A stretch of DNA of 64,000 nt. Origin: Flagellimonas algicola. Its GTDB lineage: Bacteria; Bacteroidota; Bacteroidia; Flavobacteriales; Flavobacteriaceae. Shown here piece after piece: positions 18,799 through 28,853 of the stretch. Numbering within the stretch: the first letter of the stretch is position 1; every line of letters begins with the position of its first letter. The translations under genes were made by a program, and so were the position numbers. The notes beneath the pieces were generated by a model. The model did not search any database and was not told the origin of the DNA. It was given only the letters and a program-made list of their open reading frames with translations. The DNA lies in assembly GCF_005937185.1 (NCBI RefSeq), contig NZ_VCNI01000001.1, positions 926,657 to 990,656 of the forward strand. Direction: 5' to 3'.

Positions 18799-20763
18799 TT
18801 AATTTAAACTGATGTCAGGTTTGAAATCACGAGGCCTCTCCTCGTTAAGCTGTATAACCTGACCATTTTCCATGTCTATCATAAAATGGTCTGAAGGTTT
18901 ACCATTCAACATTTTTCCAAAAATCCTTCCTAAATTGCCCATCCATTTTTGTGGCCCTTGACTTTCGTTGGCTTGGAAAGCATTCAAAACCAATACATAT
19001 TGTTGCAAACGATCCTGATCAATATCGGCCAAGGCCAGTTCATCCGCATTTCGTACTTTATAAAAATCAAAAACTAAATCGAATACTTTCCAGGATTGCA
19101 GTTGATCCCACGGTAGGGATTGATTCTCCTTCATGACCTCAGTTAAAGTTTGGCTCAAGTCATCTAAATCCAAAGCAGCATTTTGCGTAAAAGTTCCCGA
19201 ATCCATTTGCGAGACAGCGAACAACTCCGCTCCACTAAGAGATAACAGCTCGTTTATAAATCTATCCGGCCAGTCTTGGGGCAAAAAACGAAGTCTAACC
19301 AATTCCCTCAAATGCCATTGGGTAAAGTCCCTATACGTTTCTGATAAAAGAATATTGGAATTCCAAATATTTTGGGTGGAGGTATTCGTCAAATAGGCAT
19401 GTTCCATCTCATACAAAGGAAAAAGCTCTTTATAGTTCTGCACAGAATCCATTCGTATGGTCTCTACTTCAATTTCATTTTTAGTTTTAATGGTAGCAAT
19501 TTTATAGGCTGGGCTATAGGCCGCCAAGGATGGCACCTGCACATTCACCAAGGTATTTCCCAACTTGGTTGTCCTGACTCCGGTGTCGTTGATATGCATA
19601 TGTCCGCCAAAATGAATTTTAAGTCCAGCCTCGGCAAAACCTTGCGCCACAGATTCTTGGGGAACCCGATGCAATTGAAATGTATTTTTTCCAAACACCT
19701 CGCTTAACTCCAAGCTGGTGTCGTCGTTAAAATCAATCATAGGATAATGACTAAAAGCTATGACCATTTTACCCTGTGTTTTGGCCAAGGCCATAGTCTT
19801 TTTTACCCATGGAATCAGGTGCTTTTTATGTGTAAGCACCTGATTGTACCCAATGCTTGCACTCCCATAATAGTTAGGGCTTGAAGGTTCCTCCGCGAGT
19901 TCCTTTTTGGGAATGTAAACATTCCCATCCAAGGCCAATAGCCAAAGTCCCTCTACCGGTTCAACCAAATAACTTGCATCCGGCAGTGCAATCCCCGAGT
20001 AAACCGTGTACATGCGATTTTCCAAGATTGCGGATTCCAGTGCTTTGTTGTACGTATAAGTGTCTAGGTCATATTCTGAAAAAGGGGTTTCCCAATAATG
20101 GTAGTCTACGCTAGGGGAAAATCCGAAGTTCTTTAACTCTGCCAGAATCCCCTCATAGCCCATGTTTTGTATCTCTGCGGTTACTATGGGCGGAAGCTGT
20201 GTGGAATTATTCTGGGGAGCTAAATCCAATTGACTCACAATAGCTTGTTCCTGGCCTGCCTCTCCTAGAAAATCCAGCTTACCTGAGGGCATGGCAAATG
20301 GCCGTACGGGATCATGGTTACCCGTAATAGCAAAGAAACTGATATCGTGTTGTTGGGTATAAAAATCCAGCAGTTTCCTAACTGCCCTAACATTCAATGG
20401 CTGGCCATCATCGGAAAAATCACCAGGTAACACCACATAGGACACACCTCGCTTGGCCGCATCGTCCAATGCAGCTTTAAAAGCAAAATAATTCTCGTTA
20501 AAAAGTCGCGTGGAACGCAACTGTGCTCCCATGGTTCGTATCGTATTGTATTTTCCAGTAACCGGATTTTGGACCCCGCGATAACCTGTGTCACTAAATG
20601 TTCCATGGATGTCATGCAGATGCACATCAGCCATAAAGGCGATTTTTAATCCCTCTGCGTGAGATCCCTCTCTTTTACCACAAGCAAGGATGCAAATAAC
20701 AAAGGACAGTATGCAAGCAAATCCCGTGACCGTACGCCTGTAACTAATTCCAACTATGTTCAT
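18799..20763 (-). CDS. Periplasmic calcineurin-like metallophosphoesterase, lipoprotein
   Basis: 654 aa from the ATG at 20763; the frame extends to a TTG at 20778, which is less likely. A lipobox (ICILAC) follows a hydrophobic segment. The dinuclear metal site is complete: DVHLH, GDFSDDG, GNHD, a His in FSHYP and GGHMH. About 200 residues follow the catalytic domain without a recognised family. It sits between a GH92 gene and the HTCS gene in the PUL, so it likely removes phosphate from glycan fragments, for instance after a phosphodiester-capped mannose has been trimmed (inference). Confidence 0.88.
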   Translation of the reverse strand: MNIVGISYRRTVTGFACILSFVICILACGKREGSHAEGLKIAFMADVHLHDIHGTFSDTGYRGVQNPVTGKYNTIRTMGAQLRSTRLFNENYFAFKAALDDAAKRGVSYVVLPGDFSDDGQPLNVRAVRKLLDFYTQQHDISFFAITGNHDPVRPFAMPSGKLDFLGEAGQEQAIVSQLDLAPQNNSTQLPPIVTAEIQNMGYEGILAELKNFGFSPSVDYHYWETPFSEYDLDTYTYNKALESAILENRMYTVYSGIALPDASYLVEPVEGLWLLALDGNVYIPKKELAEEPSSPNYYGSASIGYNQVLTHKKHLIPWVKKTMALAKTQGKMVIAFSHYPMIDFNDDTSLELSEVFGKNTFQLHRVPQESVAQGFAEAGLKIHFGGHMHINDTGVRTTKLGNTLVNVQVPSLAAYSPAYKIATIKTKNEIEVETIRMDSVQNYKELFPLYEMEHAYLTNTSTQNIWNSNILLSETYRDFTQWHLRELVRLRFLPQDWPDRFINELLSLSGAELFAVSQMDSGTFTQNAALDLDDLSQTLTEVMKENQSLPWDQLQSWKVFDLVFDFYKVRNADELALADIDQDRLQQYVLVLNAFQANESQGPQKWMGNLGRIFGKMLNGKPSDHFMIDMENGQVIQLNEERPRDFKPDISLN

Positions 20764-20875
20764 ATATTCCGTTCTCAAACAGCTTGACTATTCGTTAAGG
20801 AGAGACCATCAGGAGTATACACGGAAAACCTTGACCGATCATTACCTCGAAAAATAAAAGTTCCATCTTTCTTGA

Positions 20876-23218
20876 CTAATTGGTTAAGGAAAATGGTCTA
20901 TCCTCACTTTGGATCCCCCAGGATGTGTTAGGGGTATCTCCCATTTCAAAATCGATTACACCTCCATTGATCATTTCAAAATGGTTCAAATAATTTTTGG
21001 AGGTTGGTTTACCATTTACTTTTAAAGATTGAATGTACTTTTTTTCCTCCGAGGCCCCCATGGCATTGATTATCAGTTTCTTACCATTGTCCAGGGTAAT
21101 GGTAATCTTATCAAAATGCGGCCCGGAAATCACATACTCAGGCACCGAAGGAGAAACCGGATAAAAGCCCATGGCCGCAAATACGTACCATGCAGACATT
21201 TGACCAGCATCGTCATTACCACTAAGACCTCCCACCTCATTACTATATTCCGTTTTCATAATGTAATCCACCAATTCCTGGGTTTTCCAAGGTTGCCCTG
21301 AAAAATTATATAGAAATGGAATTTGGTGACCAGGCTCATTGCCATGCCAGTATTGCCCTTTTTTATGGAAGTTGTCCAAATTACGATTAAACCCAGCTTC
21401 GCCACCCATAAGCTCCATTAGTCCGCTTACATCATGCGGAACATACCAAGTATATTGATAGGGTGTTCCTTCTGTGATATAAGACTGTCGGACGTATTTA
21501 TCCAACTCAGGAATAAATTCCCCATTGGCATATCTGCCCCTTAAACAAGAGTCCTTAGCACTGTACACGTTGCGATAATTTTTAGCACGTTCGGTTAATA
21601 TACCGGTATGCTTCGTATCGCCCATTTTTTTGGCGGTGCGACTCAGGGCAAAATCATCAAAGGCATATTCCAAGGTTCTGGATACCTGTTCATTTTTATG
21701 AAATGATTCCGCCACCGGATCTTCCAGAGGAACAAAGCCATATTGAAGGTAAGACTCCAAAGCCCGTCTGCCCTTCCCTTGTTTGTATTCCTCAAAGTCT
21801 TGGGGCAGTTCAAAAGCGTTTTTTAGGAGGAAGTTATATTGGTGTTCTGTAAGGTCAATGACCTCCTTTACATACGCATCGGACACCGCTGCAATCACAT
21901 GATCACCGATCATTGCAGATGTATATTGGTTCCAAAGTGGAAAAATGGGAAGCCAACCACCCTGTTCCGCCTTAAGAAACAAACTGTTCATCATTTGAGC
22001 GTTCTTAGAAGGCGTAAGCAAGTTAAAAAGTGGATGGGATGCTCGGTAGGTATCCCACATGGAAAAATCTGAGAAATAATCTGTTCCTCCAGTGTTGAGT
22101 ACTTGGGCTCCTCCAGCAAAACTAGGATAAGAGCCATCAACATCATTAAAAATCCTGGGCTGCAAATAGCTGTGGTAAAGGGCTGTATAAAAGGTGGTCT
22201 TATCAGCTTCGGACCTACCTTCCACCTTTACCCTGTTCAGGAGATTCTCCCATGTCTCCTTTAGATTTGTCTTTGCCGTTTCAAAATCCAACTGTTGGGT
22301 CTCATATTCCAGATTCTTTCTGGCCTGGTCCATACTGGTAAAGGAAGACCCCACCACAAGCTGGATCGTCTCCCCTTGCCTGATATCAAAAGTGGCATAA
22401 CCTCCAATGTCCTTTTGGTTGGAAATTTCGGCCACCTTTTCCAAAATTTCAGCTTGGTCATAAATCCCATAGCTTTTAAAACTTCTATCAAACTTCACCA
22501 CAAAATACCCACTAAAACCTGCCGGTTCATCCCATCCCTGGTATATACGGTGTACTGGATTATACCCAATAATTTCATTGGATTCTGGTAAAACTTTCAC
22601 ATATCCTTGTCCCTCATCACTATTGGGATTCACCACCACATGGGCTTCCCCAGTTGTTCCAAACGTAAACTGGAACAAACCACTACGTTTGGTGGCGGTC
22701 ATTTTAGCTTCTATATCGTAATCCGCCAAGCTAACCTCATAACTATAGGGCGTGGCTTTTTCATTTTCATGTAAAAATTTGGACCCTCTTTCCTCTGGAA
22801 GACACTTTAGCTTTCCAGCTATCGGCATGAGGGTCATGCTTCCATAATCCTGTACACAGGAACCGCTGAGCCAATGACTCCCCCGAAATCCCTGAATAAT
22901 GGAATCAGTATAATAGTATGGGGCGTGGCATTTGGTTTCTGTCGCCTTGGTCTGGGGTGTCCAGTTGGTCATTCCGAATGGAACCGTAACATAGGGCACT
23001 ACTTGGGCGTTGTTCTCCTTCCCATGTCCATGTTTTAAGGCACTTGCTGTTGAGGCGGGCGCTGTGCCGATCAACGGATTGACGTAGCTAACAAGTTGTG
23101 TTTGGGAAGTTTGGACCTGCTTTTTACACCCTAGCAGCAAACAACATGCAATTGTGGACATAGTTATAGCTATTCCCCAATGTTGCTTTGTTCGCAATTT
23201 AAAAAAGATAGTCTCCAT
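20876..23218 (-). CDS. GH92 family alpha-mannosidase, canonical active site
   Basis: Calcium-dependent inverting exo-alpha-mannosidase family. 780 aa from the ATG at 23218 (a TTG at 23230 is also in frame). Lipoprotein signal ends at LLLGC. The N-terminal beta-sandwich begins with YVNPLIGT; the barrel domain carries the catalytic acid Glu628 in GNEPGH and the base pair Asp669-Asp670 in GNDDAGQMSAW. The conserved FSDFSMWDTYR segment is intact. Linkage specificity (1,2; 1,3; 1,4; 1,6) cannot be read with confidence. Middle gene of the PUL. Confidence 0.95.
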   Translation of the reverse strand: METIFFKLRTKQHWGIAITMSTIACCLLLGCKKQVQTSQTQLVSYVNPLIGTAPASTASALKHGHGKENNAQVVPYVTVPFGMTNWTPQTKATETKCHAPYYYTDSIIQGFRGSHWLSGSCVQDYGSMTLMPIAGKLKCLPEERGSKFLHENEKATPYSYEVSLADYDIEAKMTATKRSGLFQFTFGTTGEAHVVVNPNSDEGQGYVKVLPESNEIIGYNPVHRIYQGWDEPAGFSGYFVVKFDRSFKSYGIYDQAEILEKVAEISNQKDIGGYATFDIRQGETIQLVVGSSFTSMDQARKNLEYETQQLDFETAKTNLKETWENLLNRVKVEGRSEADKTTFYTALYHSYLQPRIFNDVDGSYPSFAGGAQVLNTGGTDYFSDFSMWDTYRASHPLFNLLTPSKNAQMMNSLFLKAEQGGWLPIFPLWNQYTSAMIGDHVIAAVSDAYVKEVIDLTEHQYNFLLKNAFELPQDFEEYKQGKGRRALESYLQYGFVPLEDPVAESFHKNEQVSRTLEYAFDDFALSRTAKKMGDTKHTGILTERAKNYRNVYSAKDSCLRGRYANGEFIPELDKYVRQSYITEGTPYQYTWYVPHDVSGLMELMGGEAGFNRNLDNFHKKGQYWHGNEPGHQIPFLYNFSGQPWKTQELVDYIMKTEYSNEVGGLSGNDDAGQMSAWYVFAAMGFYPVSPSVPEYVISGPHFDKITITLDNGKKLIINAMGASEEKKYIQSLKVNGKPTSKNYLNHFEMINGGVIDFEMGDTPNTSWGIQSEDRPFSLTN

Positions 23219-23279
23219 AATTATTCCCAATTAAAAGGAACATTTTAGTCATCCCAAAATCTGTTCCCATCCCATTTGC

Positions 23280-24908
23280 CTAATCTATATTAAGAATTGA
23301 ATTGTCCAAATTAGCATCTTGAGTCACATCTTGGGTGTTCTTTAATATAATTTGTTTATGCGATGCAGTTGGAATGCTCATATTGTCCATCTGCAAAGAT
23401 TCCACATCATCAAAGATATAGGCAGGGCGATAATCTTTGTCATCCAAGGTCAAAGTCACATCTTTAAAGGTAACACCTGTTGCATGTCGCACATAAAATC
23501 CCCAAGCTGGTAATTCTCCAAACATTGAAAACTCCGGATATTTTTTTACTTGCTCCGGCACTTGATCTAATCTGTTCACTGGAACATATGCCATTCCCTT
23601 GGAGGCTCTTCCGGGGAACCTTATTTCCACATTTTCTATGGTCACGTCCTCAACTTTATGACCCGGTATTCCGGTAATGGAAGAAGGAAATGGATTATGG
23701 AAAAAATCCACCTCCGGTCCCCTTAGATCATAATCAATGTCCGGTCTGCCAAAAGGCACTTCAACCTTTATATCCTTAATATGGACATTTTTTACAATTC
23801 CCGGGGTTTCCCCACTTCTGTGTCCCAAACGAATAAAAATGGCATTGCCCGTATTTTTAGCTACTATATTGGACACTTTGATATTTTCTATAACCCCACC
23901 ATCCACACTTTCAATAGCAATAACCGAACGAAAGGTGTCAAAAACCTCAATGTTTTCTATGGTCACATTTTTGAATCCGCCGTGGGAAGCTGTTCCAAAT
24001 TTAAGGGCACTAGCACTGCTTCTTACCGTACAATTGGCTATATATATGTTGTCATTATAATGGTCCGGATAGTAGGATTTCAAACAAATCCCATCATCAG
24101 CGGAATCTACATCGCAATTGGTCACCTTCACATTTTTACAGTCCGTAATGTCCATCCCGTCATTGTTCCAATAGGCTCTGTTGACCACTTTTAGGTTATC
24201 CAATTTTAGGTTCTCGCAAAGTTCAAAAGAAAGTCCCCAGCAGGAACCATTGTACAGGCTTAAATCCAGAATATCTACATTTTTACATGAGGAAAATCGG
24301 AACAACTTGGGTCTAGCGGTTTCATTGGGTCGCATTCTGCGATAGTTGTATTTAGGGTCGATTCGCTCCCCGGTATGATGCAAACTATCTATACTTAAGG
24401 CCAGTTCACGCCCTTGTCCATCAATCTTCCCCTGCCCGTAAATTTTAAAGTTATTGGCTTTGTAGGCCACCAAGAATGCCATTTGGGAATTGTCGTCCTT
24501 TTTGGGCGAATCTGGTCTTCCTTCCATCACAATTTCTTTATAATCGTAGGGATTGGGACTGCCCAAGAGCACCGCGTCTTTTTTAAGATAGAGGCTAACA
24601 TTTGATTTCATTTCCAAACTGCCGGAAAGGTAATCCCCTGCAGGAAATACCAAGGTTCCTCCGCCTTTCTGTGCCACTTGTTCAATAAGGGTTTGAAGGG
24701 CATTTGTATTTAAGGTAAGCCCGTCACCAACCACCCCATGACCAGTGACTTCATATTCTTGGTCATCAGTCTTTTTGATGTATTCTTTGCTGGCAACGTT
24801 TTGGGAATCCATGTGCTCCTTGGAAGCAGTTTCTTTACATGCATCAAGTAAAAACAGACTCGCCAAAAGGGAGATAGTAATATTTGAAACTCGAAGTTTA
24901 CATAACAT
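23280..24908 (-). CDS. GH28 family (polygalacturonase-like) beta-helix hydrolase, lipoprotein
   Basis: 542 aa with lipobox Cys24 (LFLLDAC). A parallel beta-helix starts at VVGDGLTLNTNALQTLIE and contains GH28 motifs: NND (248-250) with Asp253, the paired Asp271-Asp272 in SADDGICLKS, and SHG (308-310). The fourth motif, RIK, which binds the galacturonate carboxylate, is not seen; the expected place reads RSVIAIES (327-334). So hydrolysis is plausible but a uronic-acid substrate is doubtful. Lies between the two GH92 genes, 11 bp downstream of the first of them in transcription order. Confidence 0.88.
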   Translation of the reverse strand: MLCKLRVSNITISLLASLFLLDACKETASKEHMDSQNVASKEYIKKTDDQEYEVTGHGVVGDGLTLNTNALQTLIEQVAQKGGGTLVFPAGDYLSGSLEMKSNVSLYLKKDAVLLGSPNPYDYKEIVMEGRPDSPKKDDNSQMAFLVAYKANNFKIYGQGKIDGQGRELALSIDSLHHTGERIDPKYNYRRMRPNETARPKLFRFSSCKNVDILDLSLYNGSCWGLSFELCENLKLDNLKVVNRAYWNNDGMDITDCKNVKVTNCDVDSADDGICLKSYYPDHYNDNIYIANCTVRSSASALKFGTASHGGFKNVTIENIEVFDTFRSVIAIESVDGGVIENIKVSNIVAKNTGNAIFIRLGHRSGETPGIVKNVHIKDIKVEVPFGRPDIDYDLRGPEVDFFHNPFPSSITGIPGHKVEDVTIENVEIRFPGRASKGMAYVPVNRLDQVPEQVKKYPEFSMFGELPAWGFYVRHATGVTFKDVTLTLDDKDYRPAYIFDDVESLQMDNMSIPTASHKQIILKNTQDVTQDANLDNSILNID

Positions 24909-24919
24909 AATTAATAATT

Positions 24920-26983
24920 TTAATCCCAGTTGGTTTGGGGCGTGTTCCCCAGTTCAATTCGTAAGACACCTCCTTCGGCTATCAGGTTGAAGTCGATAAT
25001 GCTGGAATTTATGGGACTACCATTCCAGCTTAACTGTTTAATAAATATGTTCTTTTCGGACAGTCCATTGGTCATAATTTGCAAAGGTTCTCCCACTGTT
25101 TTGATGATTATATTTTTAAATAGCGGGGTGGTTACCACTAAATCCGTACTCCCCGGGAAAACAGGATATAAACCTAAGGCAGAGCACACAAACCAGGCGG
25201 ACATGGTCCCTGCATCATCGTCCATTTCCTTAATATAACCATGAGGTGTCGCTTTAAATATTTTACGCGTACTTGGAGTTTCCCATTTCTTATGGGTGCC
25301 ATACCAATTGTTGGTTTCTTTGGTCAACAGGCGATTTACCAATTCCTGTGTTTTCCATGGTGAATCGGTATAAGCATATAAATAAGGTACCTGTATATCT
25401 GGTTGGTTCCCTATATTGAATAATTCGTTTTGAAAAAAATAGTCCAATTGCTCCTCAAATTTCTTTTTTCCTCCCATAAGCCTCTGAATACCCTTAATGT
25501 CATACGGAACCAACCAACGGTATTGCCAAAGGGTACCTTCATAAAGCCCATCCCCGTGCATCACATCAGAAGCTTCATCCATGATCAAGAACTTTTCCTT
25601 CCATGTTTTTTTATATTGACGCGCTTGTGCACGATACTTCCTATAATCTCTCGTTTGCCCTATTTCCATGGCTATTTGCGATAACGCCCAGAGATCATAG
25701 GAGGATTCCAAGACATTATCTGGTGTTTCAAAGGGTAGTTGACCTGCCTCTTCTTGAAGTTGAAGATAAATGGTTTTGAGAGAAATGGGCAGCAATCCTT
25801 TTTTATGGGCATCCAAAAGAACAATGCTAGAATGTTCCGTCCGTACAGTGATAAAGGGTTCTGTTTGGGTGGCCCAATCCGCCTTGCCTTGACGATACAG
25901 CTTTCCTATAGAATTTACTATATCGCTGTACTGTTTTGGGTAGAGCAGTGACAATAGGGGCAGTTTGGTTCTAAAAGTATCCCAGATGGACCAACCATGA
26001 TACTGGCTTCTACCACTTGTATAATAGGTTTCACCATCGCTGCCTTTAAAGGAACCATCCTTGTCTTGGACTTGAAATGGGGTTTGCAATAGATGGTAAA
26101 GATGGGTGTAAAACAAGGTTTTGTGTTCTTCATTTTCACCTACCACGTCAACAACGGATAATAAATCAGCCCATTCCCGACGAGTCTCTTCCTTGACTTC
26201 ATCAAATTGTTTGGTTCCCAAATGCTGAAGGTTCTGCAGGGCATTTTGTGGGCTTACCGTCGAAAGAGCACATCGAAGCTCAACCTCTTGATCAGCAAAT
26301 GTTTTAAAAGAAAATGAGAGTTTACCATCTTCTTCCTCAATATTGTAATTTTCCATGTTGATGGATAGTGCATAATAAAAAGTATATTTCCCTTTATCAC
26401 ACACATTGGCACCGGAAACTTCTCCAGTTAATATGCCATCTGCGCGAAATTGATGTACTTCATTATAAAATTTGGAAAGTGAGCTGGACATGTCCAAAGT
26501 CAATCCGGAAGCTTCACTTTCAGGAAAGGTATATTTATGAAAAGCGACTAGACGGGATGCTGTTAATTGGCATTGAATCCCATTTTCCAATTCTACAGCA
26601 TAAAATCCAGCATGTGCTTTTTCCGAATCTTTTTTAAAGGGTTGTGGCTCCGGGTATGGTGAATTTGAACCAACATAGGGCAATACCCTAAGGTTTCCTC
26701 CTACTCCCCTACAACCCACACCAGAAAAACGAGTATTGGAAAAACCCAGAATTTCAATGGCATCGTAATCATATCCCGAATGTCCAAGAGGGTAGGTATC
26801 AGGGGCTGGTTTTACCATGCCAAAGGGAACCGCAGCAGCAGGGTCTGTTTGGCCGTGATCACTCCCAGTGCAGATAAATGGATCCACGTAATCAACGTTC
26901 TGCTTTTCCACGGCCGCATTGCTTTGTGCAAGAAGACTGGATGTACCAATTAACAAACAAAACGATATGGTTATAAGTTTCAC
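24920..26983 (-). CDS. GH92 family protein with Gln in place of the catalytic acid
   Basis: 687 aa from a GTG start at 26983, chosen because it gives a clean signal peptide (SLLAQ) without lipobox. Family marks: YVDPFICTGSDHGQTDPAAAVPFGM, SGYDY, GVGCRGVGG, YHGWSIWDTFRTK and MDDDAGTMSAW with the base Asp589-Asp590. The catalytic acid position reads GNQPDIQ with Gln527 where GH92 mannosidases have Glu. From family knowledge, a GH92 enzyme that cleaves mannose-1-phospho-6-mannose has Gln there, because phosphate is a good leaving group. It may therefore uncap phosphorylated mannans; loss of activity is the alternative. Confidence 0.93.
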   Translation of the reverse strand: MKLITISFCLLIGTSSLLAQSNAAVEKQNVDYVDPFICTGSDHGQTDPAAAVPFGMVKPAPDTYPLGHSGYDYDAIEILGFSNTRFSGVGCRGVGGNLRVLPYVGSNSPYPEPQPFKKDSEKAHAGFYAVELENGIQCQLTASRLVAFHKYTFPESEASGLTLDMSSSLSKFYNEVHQFRADGILTGEVSGANVCDKGKYTFYYALSINMENYNIEEEDGKLSFSFKTFADQEVELRCALSTVSPQNALQNLQHLGTKQFDEVKEETRREWADLLSVVDVVGENEEHKTLFYTHLYHLLQTPFQVQDKDGSFKGSDGETYYTSGRSQYHGWSIWDTFRTKLPLLSLLYPKQYSDIVNSIGKLYRQGKADWATQTEPFITVRTEHSSIVLLDAHKKGLLPISLKTIYLQLQEEAGQLPFETPDNVLESSYDLWALSQIAMEIGQTRDYRKYRAQARQYKKTWKEKFLIMDEASDVMHGDGLYEGTLWQYRWLVPYDIKGIQRLMGGKKKFEEQLDYFFQNELFNIGNQPDIQVPYLYAYTDSPWKTQELVNRLLTKETNNWYGTHKKWETPSTRKIFKATPHGYIKEMDDDAGTMSAWFVCSALGLYPVFPGSTDLVVTTPLFKNIIIKTVGEPLQIMTNGLSEKNIFIKQLSWNGSPINSSIIDFNLIAEGGVLRIELGNTPQTNWD

Positions 26984-27060
26984 TTGTATCTTAATTAGAA
27001 TTGATTCATAGGTAAAATGGATCCCAAAATGGGCACGCCTTACAAAATAGTTGGGGTACT

Positions 27061-27103
27061 ATGCAAAATAAAGGGCAGGTTCGGTTTTGTACCTGCCCTT
27101 TTG
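27061..27103 (-). terminator. Terminator or attenuator between susD and the first GH92 gene
   Basis: AAGGGCAGGT (27071-27080) pairs with ACCTGCCCTT (27091-27100). On the minus strand the stem is followed by TTTATTTTG. Its place after susCD and before the enzymes would allow higher expression of the transport pair than of the enzymes. Confidence 0.75.
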
Positions 27104-27166
27104 TAAACTCAACCTAACTCAAAAAATTAACTAAACTCAAACAACTAGAATTTTTCAGGCTGAATT

Positions 27167-28834
27167 CTAATATCCTGGATTTTGTTCCAAAGTGCCATCG
27201 GACAGAAGCAATTCATTATCCGGGATTGGTCTTAAAAGATGGATGTTACTGTCAAATGCCCCATGATCCACATTTTGCGGATTGTACAAATTGGTTCTTT
27301 CTTCAAGTTTGCCAGTACGTTTAAGCACTGCCCATCTATTCTCTTCTCCAGACAGTTCTATGGCACGCTCATCCAAAATAGTATCAATATCAAGAGTAGT
27401 ATAGAAATTGGCATCACCGGTTGCCCTCTCCCGAACTACATTCAAATGCTGTAGTCCAGAAGCAGCATTGCCAGATCCCAAATAAGCTTCGGCTGCGATA
27501 AGATGGGTCTCGGCAATTCTAAAAACAAAGGTGTCCCTAGATCCACCGCTTCCTCCGTCAATACCCACATCATCAAATTTTTTGAAGATCGGAAAATTAA
27601 TCCGGTTGATGTTAGATGAATACTGGTACACTGCACCGGGTACATCATCAGGTAGTCCGAAAAGATATTGGTCTGGTTGGTAAACCCAATATCTATCGAG
27701 TTTATCGGCAAGTTCAGCTGCATCCACCGCATTTTTGGGATAGTATATTACCGTATCCCCAGTAATAATATCATCAACTGGCTGACCATCTCCAGAAGTA
27801 AAGCTAGCATCCTCAGCTGCAAAAAGCACACGATGCAGCGTTACCTCATCCCTTGTGTCATTGTCCGCAAACAACCCATAAAAATAGGGTGTGGGCATTA
27901 CGCCACTACTACTTGCTCCATACTGACTATTTCTACCTACCCCTGCATAATTTTCTATGGAGTTCATCGCGAAGCCATGCTTGGTATTTGTGCGATCGGC
28001 ATCACTTCCTTGTGTCCCGTATTGTACGGCAAAAAGTACTTCAGAATTTACTTGGTTGCCCAAATCAAATACCTCCGCATAGGTTTGGCTTCGGATATCA
28101 TAGGAACCGATAGCCTGTTCCGCCAAGGAAGCCGCAGTATCAAAATCAGAGGCATTTCCAAAGGAAGTGTATGCTCTGGTCAAATAAACATCGGCCAATA
28201 AATGTTGTGCTGCCCTTCTAGAAAATCTTCCAGTATCTGGTGCATCTAGTAATCCGGGAATTGCAGCTTCAAGATCTTCGATAATCTGGGCATAGGTGTC
28301 AGCCTCGGAAGATCGTGCATAATCTGAGCGAATGGTTGTGGTTTCTTCCAAATCCAAAACCAATCCCCCAAAGTGCTGTACCAAATTATAAAATGCCAAT
28401 GCTCTCAAGGCTCTGGCTTGCGCCACCCCATAATCTCTAGCCCCTAGATTTGAATCATTCCAAGAAATTTGGTTTTCATAACGATTTATAGCAATGTTGG
28501 CATCGGCAATTAGATCGTAATTGTCTCTCCAATAATCTTCAATATTTCCGTTATCAGAACTTAATCCGAAATAGTCGTTTAAGCTATTAAACTCCTGTAC
28601 CATTGATTTTGCAGAATACACATCGGTACCATACATATTGATATCATACCTTTTGTAGATATCCCTAAGGTTGGCATAAATACCTGCAATTAATTGGTCG
28701 GCATTATTTTCATCAATGAACTTTTCTGCGGTCACATCCGAGAAGAACTCCTCTTCAAGATAGTCTTCGCAAGCCAAAAACAAGGTCGCAAGCATCCCAA
28801 GAAGCACATATTTTAGTTTTAAAAATGATTTCAT
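27167..28834 (-). CDS. SusD/RagB family outer-membrane glycan-binding lipoprotein
   Basis: 555 aa surface lipoprotein that captures oligosaccharides and closes the SusC channel. Lipobox LFLAC at the N-terminus, then EDYLEEEFFSDVTAEKF, typical of the family start; RALRALAFYNLVQHFGG is the conserved TPR helix; the C-terminus has ENRWAVLKRTGKL and LLRPIPDNELLLSDGTLEQNPGY, the classical SusD ending. Starts 19 bp after the susC stop. The binding specificity is not readable. Confidence 0.96.
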   Translation of the reverse strand: MKSFLKLKYVLLGMLATLFLACEDYLEEEFFSDVTAEKFIDENNADQLIAGIYANLRDIYKRYDINMYGTDVYSAKSMVQEFNSLNDYFGLSSDNGNIEDYWRDNYDLIADANIAINRYENQISWNDSNLGARDYGVAQARALRALAFYNLVQHFGGLVLDLEETTTIRSDYARSSEADTYAQIIEDLEAAIPGLLDAPDTGRFSRRAAQHLLADVYLTRAYTSFGNASDFDTAASLAEQAIGSYDIRSQTYAEVFDLGNQVNSEVLFAVQYGTQGSDADRTNTKHGFAMNSIENYAGVGRNSQYGASSSGVMPTPYFYGLFADNDTRDEVTLHRVLFAAEDASFTSGDGQPVDDIITGDTVIYYPKNAVDAAELADKLDRYWVYQPDQYLFGLPDDVPGAVYQYSSNINRINFPIFKKFDDVGIDGGSGGSRDTFVFRIAETHLIAAEAYLGSGNAASGLQHLNVVRERATGDANFYTTLDIDTILDERAIELSGEENRWAVLKRTGKLEERTNLYNPQNVDHGAFDSNIHLLRPIPDNELLLSDGTLEQNPGY

Positions 28835-28853
28835 TTCTAATATTTTTTAAGAT

